NCBI GenBank assembly: GCA_963765585.1
Contig: CAVXXB010000010.1
Location: forward strand, 124,001-188,000
Direction of reading: 5' to 3'
From: CAVXXB01 sp963765585
GTDB lineage: Bacteria; Calditrichota; Calditrichia; JAJRVZ01
DNA length: 64,000 nt
This document shows positions 55,060-64,000 of the stretch, in pieces. Positions within the stretch are counted from its first letter, which is position 1, and each line of letters starts with the position of its first letter. Position numbers and translations under genes: made by a program. The notes beneath the pieces were generated by a model that was not told the origin of the DNA, did not search any database, and was given only the letters and a program-made list of their open reading frames with translations.

Positions 55060-57124
55060 ATGCAAAGTATAAAGGCAAGTAAAATAATTTTAGCAATTAC
55101 ATTCATGATTATTTTACTCATCATCCCATCTCAGATAGATGCTCAGGAATATAAATGGATGAATGTCGGATCACTGCATAACTGGTATGCCGATATTGGG
55201 TGTGAGGTTGAAGTGGGGCGTACGGCAACTTCTAATCAGCAAGACGGTTTGCGTTGGCCCGCCATTTATCAATATCAGGACATCCAGGCTGCCAAAGGCT
55301 TTTGGATGGGCGCTAAAAACTTTACTGATGAAACTGGTTCCTATGATTATAAAGTCGTTCATATCGGTCCCCGTGTCTTAGGTTATGGTGAATTTTATCC
55401 GGTACAGTTCGAAATGATAAGTAAGTTTCCAACCCCGGAAGTCATGGTTGATGGTGTTAGGTCGGTTAAAGATGAGGCAATAGTTGAAAGTGTCGATGAA
55501 ACCATACCATGTGATCGTATGATCGTAAATAAAGTGAACACTCTTTTAGGTATCACCATGACGCGCCGGATTATGGCCTGGGGTGTACCCGGACATGATA
55601 ATTATATGATTTATGAATATGAATTTGAAAATACCGGCAATACCGATGGTGATCCTGACATTGAACTGCCTGGAAATACGGTGGAAGATGTAATGATGTT
55701 CTGGCAGTATCGCTATGCAGCCTGTTTCCAGACCAGATATGTCATCGCGAACGGCACCGGCTGGGGAATGAATACTATGCAGGATAGCCGCGGAGATGGC
55801 GATAATCCTGATTTGTATGGCGATCCGGATGATGAACGATTCCGGGCCCAATTTATATGGCATGGGTATTTTCCGGGAAAGATTGTAGCCTATGATAATA
55901 TTGGTGGACCGATCTGGGCACGTGATGCCAGTGGCGCAAGTACCTACGTTACAGAAAGAGACACCGTTGGCCGGCTTGGTGCACCACAATTTGCCGGTGT
56001 GGTTACCATACATGCAGATAAGTCTACTTCTGAACCGGTTGATGATTCGGGTCAACCATCCACGACTGGTTTTTATGGCTCTGATGAACCACTTACTTCT
56101 AATAATGATGCCTATAACAGAGGCAAAATGGAACAGGAATACGCCTGGATGACCAGAGGTCATATGAGTCCGCGTCATGCCTGGAAGGTGGAGCCATCGG
56201 GTGATTTTACAAATCAGACTGGCGCACCAAATTTTCCTCCCGGGGCCCCCGGCGGATTTTCTATCGGTGATGGATATGGTCCATACACCCTTGGTCCCGG
56301 TGAAAAAATTAAAATTGTCCTTGCAGAAGCAGTGGATGGAATTGGTCGGGACATATGTATTGATGTCGGCCGGAAATATAAAAACGGACAACTAACTGAT
56401 CAGGCAAAAAATACAATCGTGATGACCGGTAAAGATTCCTTAATGCGTACATTCCGAAATGCAATCGATAATTATACATCGGATTTTACGGCATTGCCCG
56501 CAGCGCCAAAACCACCAAAATCAGTGATTATAGAAGGTCTGGGAGACCGTATCTCACTTAGTCTGGGAGACATTTGACGAAGAAAATTTAGCCGGTTTTC
56601 GTGTTTATCGCCAGGCCGGAAATTATGTCGATCCATTGATTCCGCCGGAATTAGTTTATGTGGCCGATGCATCCGAGCGGTCTTTTGATGACACGAGTCC
56701 GGTACGCGGCGTCGCATATTATTATTTTGTTCTGTCAGTGGGTACAGATGGCTCTACCAGCAGCCGATTCTACTCGCAGGCATATGATCCTGCCTTCCTC
56801 AAAAGACCGGCAGGAGAAAATATCTCAGAAGTTCGGGTTGTGCCAAATCCTTATTTAATCAGGTCGGAGGGCGGGCGCCTTGCTTTTCCGGGTGAAAAGG
56901 ACAAACTTGCATTTTTTAATATCCCTGCCCGCTGTACGATCCAGATTTTTACGGAAATCGGTGAACTTGTAAATGAAATTGACCACACAGATGGCAGTGG
57001 AGACGATTCATGGAACGGGGTCACCTCATCGAACCAGGTGGTGGTTAGTGGTATCTATATCGCAGTGATTACCGATAAAGATACCGGAGAAAAAGAAATT
57101 GTAAAATTTGTCGTCATTCGTTAA
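55060..57124 (+). CDS. Secreted beta-rich protein of unknown function (frameshifted)
   Basis: About 687 residues from the ATG at 55060, chosen because AAAGG is placed better than for the ATG at 55051. Signal peptide to about IDAQ. The body (30-490) has GFWMGAKNFTDETGSYDYKVVHIG and several DGDPD..D and GDGDNPDLYGDPDD acid stretches that could bind Ca2+. After a one-base shift near 56560 a fibronectin-type part (WETFDEENLAGFRVYR) and a C-terminal VVPNPYLIR ... TIQIFTEIGELVNEI ... SGIYIAVITDKDTGE follow, the latter like a T9SS sorting domain variant. Probably exported to the cell surface. Confidence 0.75.
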
Positions 57125-57142
57125 AAATAATTAAGGCATATC

Positions 57143-58159
57143 ATGAAGAAAAGCATTTATACCAATTTGATTTTAATTCTGGCGATAATTTTTGTTAATG
57201 CGGCCGATGCACAGGAGAACCAAAAGCTGGCTCAAACGGGTATGAAATTTCTCAGTTTATCGTTGGATGCCAGGGCTAGTGCGCTGGGTGGTGCACTTAC
57301 TGCTGTTGAAGGTAATTCCCTGACAATGTTCTACAACCCTTCAACCATGGGATTTCGTGATCAGGCGTTCGATATTGCAGCGGGTCAGGTAAGCTTTATT
57401 GCCGATATAAATTATATTTATGGAAGTGCGGCTTATCAACCCGGAAATGGTGAATATGGGGTGTTCGGACTCACATTTGTCTCTGTGGATTATGGCGACT
57501 TGATTGGTACGATCCGTGCGGAAAATGAGCAGGGATTTTTGGAAACCGGAATATTTAGCCCGGTAGCATTTGCATTTGGTGTCGGATACGCCAAGGCCCT
57601 TACGGATCAATTCTCAATCGGAACAAATGTGAAGTATGTAAAACAGGACCTGACGGGTGGTTATGTTGATTTTGATTCCGAGCAAAATGGTGTTGTCATT
57701 GAAACCAATAAGGATTTGCTGGTTTTTGATTTGGGTTTACTTTACCGAACCGGGTTTAAAAGCCTGAATTTTGGTATGAGTATTCGGAATTTTGCACAGG
57801 AAGTCACTTATATTGAAGAGAGTTTTCAGCTACCTCTGACATTTCGGATCGGTTTGGCGATGAATATGATGGATCTTACCGATATTGATCAAAATGTACA
57901 TTCTCTCTTGTTGTCTGTGGAGGCTATTCACCCGCGTGATTATGCGGAGCAACTTAGTTTTGGCGCCGAATATGAATTCATGAGAATGTTCGCTTTGCGC
58001 GCTGGTTATTCTTTTCCCAATGATGAACATGGCTTTAGTGCCGGTGTCGGTTTTCATAAGGAAATATCAAATTATCTGATTGGTATCGATTATGCATATA
58101 CGCCTTTTGGCATTTTTAATGAGGTCCATCGTTTTACAATCGGATTTGGATTTAATTAA
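57143..58159 (+). CDS. PorV/PorQ-family outer-membrane protein
   Basis: 338 residues: signal peptide (1-23), then KLAQTGMKFLSLSLDARASALGGALTAVEGNSLTMFYNPS-type opening (cut here for length), the hallmark of PorV/PorQ barrels, followed by beta strands to IGFGFN. In T9SS, PorV shuttles substrates with sorting domains from the pore to the attachment complex. Multiple paralogues are common in FCB genomes and may serve single clusters; the placement after a probable T9SS substrate fits that. Confidence 0.85.
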   Translation: MKKSIYTNLILILAIIFVNAADAQENQKLAQTGMKFLSLSLDARASALGGALTAVEGNSLTMFYNPSTMGFRDQAFDIAAGQVSFIADINYIYGSAAYQPGNGEYGVFGLTFVSVDYGDLIGTIRAENEQGFLETGIFSPVAFAFGVGYAKALTDQFSIGTNVKYVKQDLTGGYVDFDSEQNGVVIETNKDLLVFDLGLLYRTGFKSLNFGMSIRNFAQEVTYIEESFQLPLTFRIGLAMNMMDLTDIDQNVHSLLLSVEAIHPRDYAEQLSFGAEYEFMRMFALRAGYSFPNDEHGFSAGVGFHKEISNYLIGIDYAYTPFGIFNEVHRFTIGFGFN

Positions 58160-58194
58160 AATATGCTTCAGCAATATTAGTCTCGAGGAGCCCT

Positions 58195-59484
58195 ATGATG
58201 TATAAAAATACTGTATATATGTTGCTTAGTATCATTTTGTTATTTGGTTGCAAGGAGGATCCTGAACCAAGTTTGTTTGATCCGAATGAATATGAAGCAG
58301 CATTCAAGGATGTGCCGGTAATAACCAGCATTGCGCCGGCAGGAAGCTCGTATGCCGGTGTGGGAAATCTGACTATTACAGGTACAAATTTTAATCCGAA
58401 TGAACCGGTTACCGTTAATAACAGAGTCGAGTTCATCGATGGCGCAGATTTCGTAGTCGCGGAGATCCTTGGTAGCACTAATACAGAACTAAATATAAAA
58501 TCCCCGGTAATTGTGGGCGATTCTCTCCAGGTACGAGTCTGGTCGAATGGCGCAGATCCCTATAGTGAACAATATCTGTATAAATTAAAAGCTGCGGTTT
58601 CTGAGCTTACCATTGTCGATAGTAAGCAGGGCGAAGCCAATTATCATTCCGTTGCTGTGTCTGCGGATGGCAAAATTTTAATTGCTGTAGAAAATACAAG
58701 TGCTCAGGCAGTCAAAGGGGTAATAAAAGTTATGAATGCGGCTGGTGAGGTTGAGGCGACCTGGCCAATGAGCGCACAGGTTGTAGAAGGTATTAAATAT
58801 GGTCCGGGGAATAAGGCATATTTTACATTTGCTGTGGGCCGTGCCAAGCAAATTAAAACAATTGATCTGACAAATGGAACTGAATCTGCATTTAGCAGTG
58901 TAAGCGTTGTACCTAAAGATCTTGACTTTGATCCGGATCAAAACGTTTGGGTAATAGGCAGGCAGAGTGCAACCGCTTTGTATCCTTCGGATATTATCCG
59001 GATAAATTCTGATGGTTCCGGTGCACAGGTCGCGGCTACATTTGATGCTTTTTTACAAACGATACGGGTTTTTTCAGACGGCGGAAATAATTATGTATAT
59101 GTTGCGGGTTACAATAACGATACAGGCGAAGAAAAAATCTGGCGTAACATGATAAAACCCGATGGCACGCTTGAAGCGCCGGAAGTAGTGCTTGATGTGG
59201 CGGCGGCATCCTGGTTACCGGGAAATGTGCAATCCATCACATTTTCAGCATCCGGAACCATGTATATTAGTTCCAATTCTGTACCAGACGCAATATTCAA
59301 ATATGACCCGGCTTCGGGAGCAAATGAAATATTATATCCGGGATTACTGGATCCCAATCAACCGTATGTCTCATGGGACAACGGCATTTTTATGTATTCC
59401 GTCCAGCAATTGATTGGCGGAACCACAAAAGTTCTGAAAATTGATCTGGGTGAACCCGGCGCACCCTATTACGGCAGACAATAG
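58195..59484 (+). CDS. IPT/TIG-domain lipoprotein with beta-propeller
   Basis: 429 residues. Lipobox LLFGC (about residue 18); an IPT/TIG Ig-like domain (about 40-135; PVITSIAPAGSSYAGVGNLTITGTNF); then a propeller-like region with strand repeats (VAVSADGKILIAVEN, GPGNKAYFTFA, LDFDPDQNVWVIG, ITFSASGTMYISSNS). TIG lipoproteins are frequent partners of SusC-like receptors and bind glycans on the surface. GAGGAG lies before the ATG. Last gene of the receptor unit. Confidence 0.83.
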   Translation: MMYKNTVYMLLSIILLFGCKEDPEPSLFDPNEYEAAFKDVPVITSIAPAGSSYAGVGNLTITGTNFNPNEPVTVNNRVEFIDGADFVVAEILGSTNTELNIKSPVIVGDSLQVRVWSNGADPYSEQYLYKLKAAVSELTIVDSKQGEANYHSVAVSADGKILIAVENTSAQAVKGVIKVMNAAGEVEATWPMSAQVVEGIKYGPGNKAYFTFAVGRAKQIKTIDLTNGTESAFSSVSVVPKDLDFDPDQNVWVIGRQSATALYPSDIIRINSDGSGAQVAATFDAFLQTIRVFSDGGNNYVYVAGYNNDTGEEKIWRNMIKPDGTLEAPEVVLDVAAASWLPGNVQSITFSASGTMYISSNSVPDAIFKYDPASGANEILYPGLLDPNQPYVSWDNGIFMYSVQQLIGGTTKVLKIDLGEPGAPYYGRQ

Positions 59485-59858
59485 TAGAGTCGCATCGAAT
59501 GCGACTTTAAATTGGCAATGGGCAATAGGCAATAGGCGGTCATATCAGATTTTGCATCTGTCATCCTATGGTAAGGACCTTTTGCCAGAAGCACAAAGAT
59601 CTTTACAAGATGACAACTCTGTGACTTTGGCGACACGTAGGGACACGGCATGTCGAAGACCGCGTTCTACGGGGCCGTGTCCCTACTACAAAACATGACA
59701 TTTACAAAATAGGTATTAAACATTATATTCACAGATTCTATGAAACAATAACCATTAACAGAAAATTTAACCAAGGTATTGAAGGGAGGTGGAAAGGCAC
59801 CTGAAAAATTTTTCTTTTTAATTAACTTGTATTTATTGTTAGTCTAACGGAGGATCAA
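59485..59858. other. Intergenic region: terminator, repeats and leader
   Basis: 374 bp. Hairpin AGTCGCAT/ATGCGACT (59488-59506) right after the TIG gene, a likely terminator. Then GGCAATAGGCAATAGGCGG low-complexity DNA, a GTCATCC...GATGAC repeat (59560-59612) that recurs near 62927-62981, a 50-bp hairpin with a perfect 13-bp stem (GTAGGGACACGGC, 59637-59686), and an AGGTG/CACCT hairpin followed by T-rich DNA (about 59786-59818) in the leader of the next gene. Confidence 0.6.
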
Positions 59859-62468
59859 ATGAATCACAAACTTGTTACTCTTTTTGTAGCGTTTATTCTT
59901 TTAATTGCTTTTTCGGTTTCCTTTGCTCAGGATGAGCCAAGAATCGAAAGAGCCGGCGAAATTCCCGTTCCGGAACCAAATGTAAATGGTGAGAGCGGAA
60001 CCGGTAATATGGTAACCGGTGTTGACTTTGACGAAGACGGTAATACCGATGTCTTTGTTGCTATGCATAACTGGGGCGATGGAGATGCTGAAATGGTACC
60101 CAGATTGTATAAGTATGAAAAAGTCGATGGCGAATGGACCGTTGTATGGTCATGCTCGTTGAAAACAGGTCTTGACAAACAAAATACCTGGCCGGCATTG
60201 AGCCATGGTGATTTGGATGGCGATGGCTTGCAGGAAATCATCTGGGGTCCGGTAAACTGGGCAACCACTGAAAATCCAAATCCAATACGGATTGTTGTTT
60301 TTGAAGAAGTCGCTGAAACAGGTGATGATGCACTTGGTGTAGCAGATGGCGACAATTATCTTCCTAATACCAGCTTTCCAATTCTTTCGGCAGATAATGG
60401 CAACCTGAGACCATTTAAATTTGTGGTTGCCGATGTTGATTTTGACGATACAACCGAAGTAGTCTTCTGTGACCGTGTCGCCAACTGGTATGTGGGTATA
60501 CTTTCAGTATCTGATGTACCTAATTCTGATGCGCCTGCCGGAACAGAAACCTGGACCGTTGAAGCAGGTGCGGACAATGAATTTGGTATCAGTGCGGAAA
60601 ATAAATGGGATATCGCATTTCTGGATAGCACCATTTATCTGTTTGATGAAGTCCAAACAGATCGTCTGAAATGGACTGGTGAAGAATGGGAACTTCTGAC
60701 ACCACAAACAACCGTTCTTGAAGGTGCCGGTTCCTGGAAAAGTGGCGTCGTCACTGATATCGATGGTAATGCCAAAGAAGAGATTATTATTGGTTCATGG
60801 TATACATCTGTAGTTGGTGGGCATGGTATTCATGTGCTCGAAAGCTGGGATGCTACCGGTGAAAATATGCTGGATTCACTGAAAGATACTAAAGTTATAG
60901 ATCTTTCTGAGTGGATGCCCGATGGATCATATGGTGTATATGGTGGTGCTGTTGGTGATATCGATGGCAATGGAAAACCTGATTACGTCTTTGGATCCCG
61001 TAATACCACGCCCAATGCCTTAATTCTTAAAGCCGAATATATTGGTGCCCAAAATGGTGCCGGTGATCCCGCAAATTGGACTGTAGAGATTATTGACAGT
61101 GCGTATGTAGATGCCGGCGGTCGTTGGGGCGTTATCGGTATGGCTAATGTGGATGATGATCCGGCAACAGAAGCACTCTATACCACAAGTGTACCTGCTG
61201 GTGGCGGTCTGTTTGCGGATGATGTTACACAGCCGATTGTAATTCTTGATTATGTTGCTCCGGTAATTGCCGGTCCCTGGGTATGGAGAGATGCCATTTA
61301 TAAATATGATGCCGATGTGATACCTGCAGGTGGTGGATATCATGGCGTTGCTGTTGATAAGTATGATCGTATCTGGACGGCACGTTGGGCCACCGGTCTG
61401 GAATGTCTCACTGCGGCAGGCGATACCGTATTTCTCGTTGATAGTGCCAATGTTAAAACTGAAGCCGGAACAGACACGACACTTTTCCTGACGAATGTTC
61501 GTGGTTTGAATGTGGATAAAGATGGCAATATCATCGCTTCACGTGCCGGTTATGTTATCAAACTGAATGTGGAAGATGGCACACCGTTGGCCTGGACTCC
61601 TTTTGCAGGTTCGCCGCTTAAACCGGCAATTGATGACGAAGGTTATATTTATGTTGGTCTGGTTGTGGGTGTCACACCGATCTCGGTAATTGATCCGGCG
61701 ACATTCAAAATTACTCAGACTATTGATCTGTCACCTGCGGCAAGTTATGCCCGTGGTATGACTGTATCTCCTGATGGCAAAACGCTGATTCCTGGTGATT
61801 TAACCGGTGCAATTCATGCGCTGCCGATTTATACTACTACTGATTTTGTTAATTATGCAAAAACAGATAGTATATTTAACGACAATCAGGGAAATCCAAT
61901 TTTGATAAACCAGACTGTTACGCTTGATCGTGATGCAAAAGACAGATACTGGATTTCTCAGGATGGTGCCTATGGTGGCGCTGGTGATCCAAGAAATGCC
62001 GAAAATGCAATGATCATGCTGGATCCGGCTTCTAATCAGTATACATCAATACCGATGCCGGAACCGCGTACGGATGTAAATGGTCCGCGTGGTGCTGCAT
62101 GGACATCAAGTGGTGATACTATGTATGTTGCCAGCTGGAATGCCGGTCGTCTGTATCGTTATGTAGCCGATCTAACTTCAGTTGCCAGCGTTTCAAATGT
62201 ACCGCAGGAATTTAAGCTTTCACAGAACTATCCCAATCCTTTTAACCCTGTAACTTACATTGAGTTTAACCTGGTGAAAGCCGGTCAGACTTCTCTGACT
62301 ATTTATAATGTGTTAGGTCAGAAAGTGGTTACATTACTGGATCGTGAACTGGTTGCTGGTAAGCATAAAGTTTCCTTTAATGCAATTAATTTTGCTTCCG
62401 GTACGTATGTTTATGAATTAAAATCAGATGGCAAAATTATGACAAAGAAAATGGTACTGCTCAAGTAG
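59859..62468 (+). CDS. T9SS-exported FG-GAP/beta-propeller protein
   Basis: 869 residues: signal peptide (1-24), FG-GAP/VCBS-like repeats with Ca2+ loops (GVDFDEDGNTDVFVA, GDLDGDGLQEIIWG, VTDIDGNAKEEIIIG, GDIDGNGKPDYVFG), an SMP-30/NHL-like propeller (about 480-775; GVAVDKYDRIWTARW, LNVDKDGNIIA, MTVSPDGKTLIPG) and a type A sorting domain (about 785-869; NYPNPFNPVTYIEFNLV ... NVLGQKVVTLLD ... SGTYVYELKSDG). It should be exported by T9SS and sit on the surface. No catalytic motif was seen; adhesion or ligand binding is likely. ACGGAGG-type site before the ATG. Confidence 0.88.
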   Translation: MNHKLVTLFVAFILLIAFSVSFAQDEPRIERAGEIPVPEPNVNGESGTGNMVTGVDFDEDGNTDVFVAMHNWGDGDAEMVPRLYKYEKVDGEWTVVWSCSLKTGLDKQNTWPALSHGDLDGDGLQEIIWGPVNWATTENPNPIRIVVFEEVAETGDDALGVADGDNYLPNTSFPILSADNGNLRPFKFVVADVDFDDTTEVVFCDRVANWYVGILSVSDVPNSDAPAGTETWTVEAGADNEFGISAENKWDIAFLDSTIYLFDEVQTDRLKWTGEEWELLTPQTTVLEGAGSWKSGVVTDIDGNAKEEIIIGSWYTSVVGGHGIHVLESWDATGENMLDSLKDTKVIDLSEWMPDGSYGVYGGAVGDIDGNGKPDYVFGSRNTTPNALILKAEYIGAQNGAGDPANWTVEIIDSAYVDAGGRWGVIGMANVDDDPATEALYTTSVPAGGGLFADDVTQPIVILDYVAPVIAGPWVWRDAIYKYDADVIPAGGGYHGVAVDKYDRIWTARWATGLECLTAAGDTVFLVDSANVKTEAGTDTTLFLTNVRGLNVDKDGNIIASRAGYVIKLNVEDGTPLAWTPFAGSPLKPAIDDEGYIYVGLVVGVTPISVIDPATFKITQTIDLSPAASYARGMTVSPDGKTLIPGDLTGAIHALPIYTTTDFVNYAKTDSIFNDNQGNPILINQTVTLDRDAKDRYWISQDGAYGGAGDPRNAENAMIMLDPASNQYTSIPMPEPRTDVNGPRGAAWTSSGDTMYVASWNAGRLYRYVADLTSVASVSNVPQEFKLSQNYPNPFNPVTYIEFNLVKAGQTSLTIYNVLGQKVVTLLDRELVAGKHKVSFNAINFASGTYVYELKSDGKIMTKKMVLLK

Positions 62469-62494
62469 TATTCATATTCTGATTTTATGAATGT

Positions 62495-62532
62495 AAAGGG
62501 CATTCGGGTAAGCGATCCCGGATGCCTTTTTT
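62495..62532 (+). terminator. Rho-independent terminator
   Basis: AAAGGGCATTCGGG pairs with CCCGGATGCCTTT (one mismatch) across an 8-base loop, leading into T6. It lies 27 bp after the stop codon. Confidence 0.85.
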
Positions 62533-63034
62533 ATTAGTGAAGTTCTTGAAAATTATCACACGACGATATTTGTCATCCTGTCTGCCGTGAGGCGGATCCG
62601 CCTCACCAGACTGTTGCAGATTCATTAATTTAGGTGCTAAAGCACCAACTAATTATAGGGATATTTTTCTCCCCCGTCTTAAAAGCCGGGGCTAGTCATT
62701 TGTTTTATATGAAGTTGCAAAAAGTCATTTGCCCTGCGCTTTAGCGCAGGGATATCTGAATCTCAACAAATATAGGGGCTTTAGCCCAAAATGTACTGGT
62801 TTTGCAACAGCCTGTACCGGCGTGATAAGGACCGTTTTACAAGTGTTGGTAGTAACCCCGATAAAAGATTTTTACAAGATGACGACTGGGTGCTCGGCCC
62901 TGGTTGTTCGGTACTGGCCATCGAATTGTCATCCTGTAAGGACCTTTTTACAAGAAGCACGAAGATCTTTACAAGATGACATGGTTTATTGTCACTCAAT
63001 TGCATTGTAACATTATTAAAAGAATGAGATAAAA
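62533..63034. other. Intergenic region with full composite hairpin element
   Basis: 502 bp, no gene. An 18-bp palindrome TGAGGCGGATCCGCCTCA (62588-62605), the full hairpin element (62611-62810), then one partial and one full copy of the GTCATCCTGTAAGGACC ... CTTTACAAGATGAC inverted repeat (62868-62884 and 62927-62981). The promoter of the last gene is not obvious. Confidence 0.6.
62611..62810 (+). repeat. Composite four-hairpin element, copy 3 (full length)
   Basis: 200 bp bounded by CTGTTGCA and TGCAACAG, perfect 8-bp terminal inverted repeats. Four internal hairpins: GGTGCTAAAGCACC, CCCCCGTCTTAAAAGCCGGGG, CCTGCGCTTTAGCGCAGG and GGGGCTTTAGCCC. Copies at 15184-15379 (inverted) and 49011-49126 (half). 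In the second hairpin the arms differ slightly between copies while pairing is kept. Confidence 0.75.
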
Positions 63035-64000
63035 ATGAAAAAATTACTTCCTTTGTTATTTTTAATTTCAATGATATCAGCACTTATGTCTGCCGATCCA
63101 CCAAAACGCGAATTCCGTGCCGCCTGGATTGCCACGGTAACAAATCTCGACTGGCCAAAATCCGGTCCGGTACATTTGCAGAAACAAGAAATGATTGATA
63201 TGCTTGATCATCTGCAAGAGATCGGAATTAATGTAGTTGTTTTTCAGGTCAGAACGGAATGCGATGCCCTCTATGATTCGCCCTATGATCCATGGTCTTA
63301 TTGGCTTACAGGAAGACAGGGCGTGGCACCAAGCCCCTATTATGATCCACTTGAATTTACGATTAAGGAAGCCCATGCCCGTGGCATGGAGTTACATGCC
63401 TGGTTTAACCCATATCGGGTGCAGCGAACGGTGGGTAGTTATACTACGGCTTCGAATCATGTGAGCAAGCTTCATCCGGAATGGACAATTACCATTGGTA
63501 CCTGGCAATTTTTGGATCCGGGATTGCCCGCGGTGCGTGAGTATGTTTCTGATGTGGTTATGGATATTGTGAATCGTTATGATGTGGATGGGATTCATGC
63601 CGATGATTATTTTTATCCCTATCCGCCTAATCAGATTACCAATCAGGATGATGCCTCATATGCTCTGTACAATCCACAAAGTTTAAATCGTGGTAACTGG
63701 CGCCGTGAAAATGTAAATCAACTCATCACCATGGTCTTTGATAGTATTCAAATTGTAAAACCGCATGTAAAATTTGGCATGAGTCCCTTTGGAATATGGC
63801 AGAACGGCGTGCCGACAGGGATTGTAGGGCTTGATGCATATAATACTATTTATTGCGATGGCGTTGCCTGGCTGGAGAGACAGATTGTTGATTACATCAC
63901 ACCGCAATTGTACTGGCCATTTGGCGGCGGACAGGATTATGGAAAATTACTGCCCTGGTGGGCCACTAAGACAAATGACCGGCATCTGTATCCGGGAATG
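63035..64000 (+). CDS. GHL10-type (DUF187) glycoside hydrolase, C-terminal end outside window
   Basis: Open for 322 codons to the window edge with no stop, so partial. Signal peptide (1-19, ALMSA), then the glycosyl-hydrolase-like 10 domain: KREFRAAWIATVTNLDWP, NVVVFQVRTECDALY, RGMELHAWFNPYR, DVDGIHADDYFYPYP and FGMSPFGIW. Exported TIM-barrel enzymes of this family act on cell-wall or other glycans; substrates are poorly known. Start at ATG 63035; only a weak ribosome site (AGAATGAGA). Confidence 0.88.
   Translation, partial: MKKLLPLLFLISMISALMSADPPKREFRAAWIATVTNLDWPKSGPVHLQKQEMIDMLDHLQEIGINVVVFQVRTECDALYDSPYDPWSYWLTGRQGVAPSPYYDPLEFTIKEAHARGMELHAWFNPYRVQRTVGSYTTASNHVSKLHPEWTITIGTWQFLDPGLPAVREYVSDVVMDIVNRYDVDGIHADDYFYPYPPNQITNQDDASYALYNPQSLNRGNWRRENVNQLITMVFDSIQIVKPHVKFGMSPFGIWQNGVPTGIVGLDAYNTIYCDGVAWLERQIVDYITPQLYWPFGGGQDYGKLLPWWATKTNDRHLYPGM

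Noticed and set aside
59778..59820. Riboswitch in the leader of the T9SS propeller gene
   Set aside because: Only one short AGGTG/CACCT hairpin with a T-rich tail; no recognisable conserved riboswitch core.

Overview
The window is a 64-kb piece of an AT-rich bacterial chromosome. Several markers point to the FCB superphylum, most likely Calditrichota or a close relative such as Ignavibacteriota, KSB1 or Marinimicrobia. These are two proteins with a type IX secretion (T9SS) C-terminal sorting domain of the 'NYPNPFNP...LGREVATL...SGIYVYR' type, a PorV/PorQ-family protein, a large TonB-dependent receptor with an N-terminal carboxypeptidase-regulatory domain, many lipoproteins, and an envelope full of multihaem cytochromes. 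The assignment is an inference from protein style; there is no rRNA in the window.

Layout. 1-7 kb: end of a lipoprotein gene, then an envelope pair, a TamB-like gene and a BamA/TamA-like Omp85 gene. 7-29 kb: the outstanding region, a 22-kb electron-transfer locus. It holds a heptahaem NapC/ImcH-like quinol oxidase, a sigma54-activating response regulator, a histidine kinase with a haem-binding motif in its periplasmic domain, a lone receiver protein, a nonahaem cytochrome carrying a T9SS export tag, a second sigma54 activator with a cysteine-bearing PAS domain, a small TPR-like protein, a lipoprotein cytochrome with about 11 haem motifs, a rhodanese-like lipoprotein, a beta-barrel protein, a dodecahaem cytochrome, two tandem CbcL-like proteins (11 and 19 c-type haem motifs, each fused to a membrane cytochrome b domain) and a lipoprotein cytochrome with a Geobacter-type CX4CH site. 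I count close to 80 haem-c motifs. The set reads as a complete route from menaquinol across both membranes to the cell exterior.

Regulation of this locus is visible in the DNA. Three -24/-12 (sigma54) promoters lie ahead of the receiver/nonahaem operon, the TPR gene and the barrel gene. Two have a GTCnCAnTGnGAC palindrome 120-150 bp upstream; the third has TGAAnCATnATGnTTCA-like palindromes that also precede the PAS regulator's own gene. So two activators probably read two operator types.

29-50 kb is mostly housekeeping: phosphomannomutase, inositol-phosphatase and PRPP synthase genes; a NifU-like protein; a bifunctional nuclease; an MBL hydrolase; the tRNA-Ala / SRP RNA / dnaX / ybaB / recR cluster, with a 10-A slippery run in dnaX; yggS; nnr; an EEP-family lipoprotein; bacterioferritin; PPK2; a dipeptidase; dCMP deaminase; a DoxX/isomerase remnant; a DsrE protein; a YdjC deacetylase; a GNAT protein; and a MATE transporter. 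50-64 kb is an envelope cluster: TonB-dependent receptor, lipoprotein, secreted protein, PorV-like protein, TIG/propeller lipoprotein, then a T9SS-exported FG-GAP/propeller protein and the start of a GHL10-type glycoside hydrolase.

Two further points. First, at least eleven genes are interrupted by frameshifts, mostly by one apparent extra base, which looks more like residual assembly error than gene decay; affected genes are given as one entry each. Second, intergenic DNA is packed with several families of short palindromic or low-complexity repeats, including a roughly 200-bp four-hairpin element present three times.
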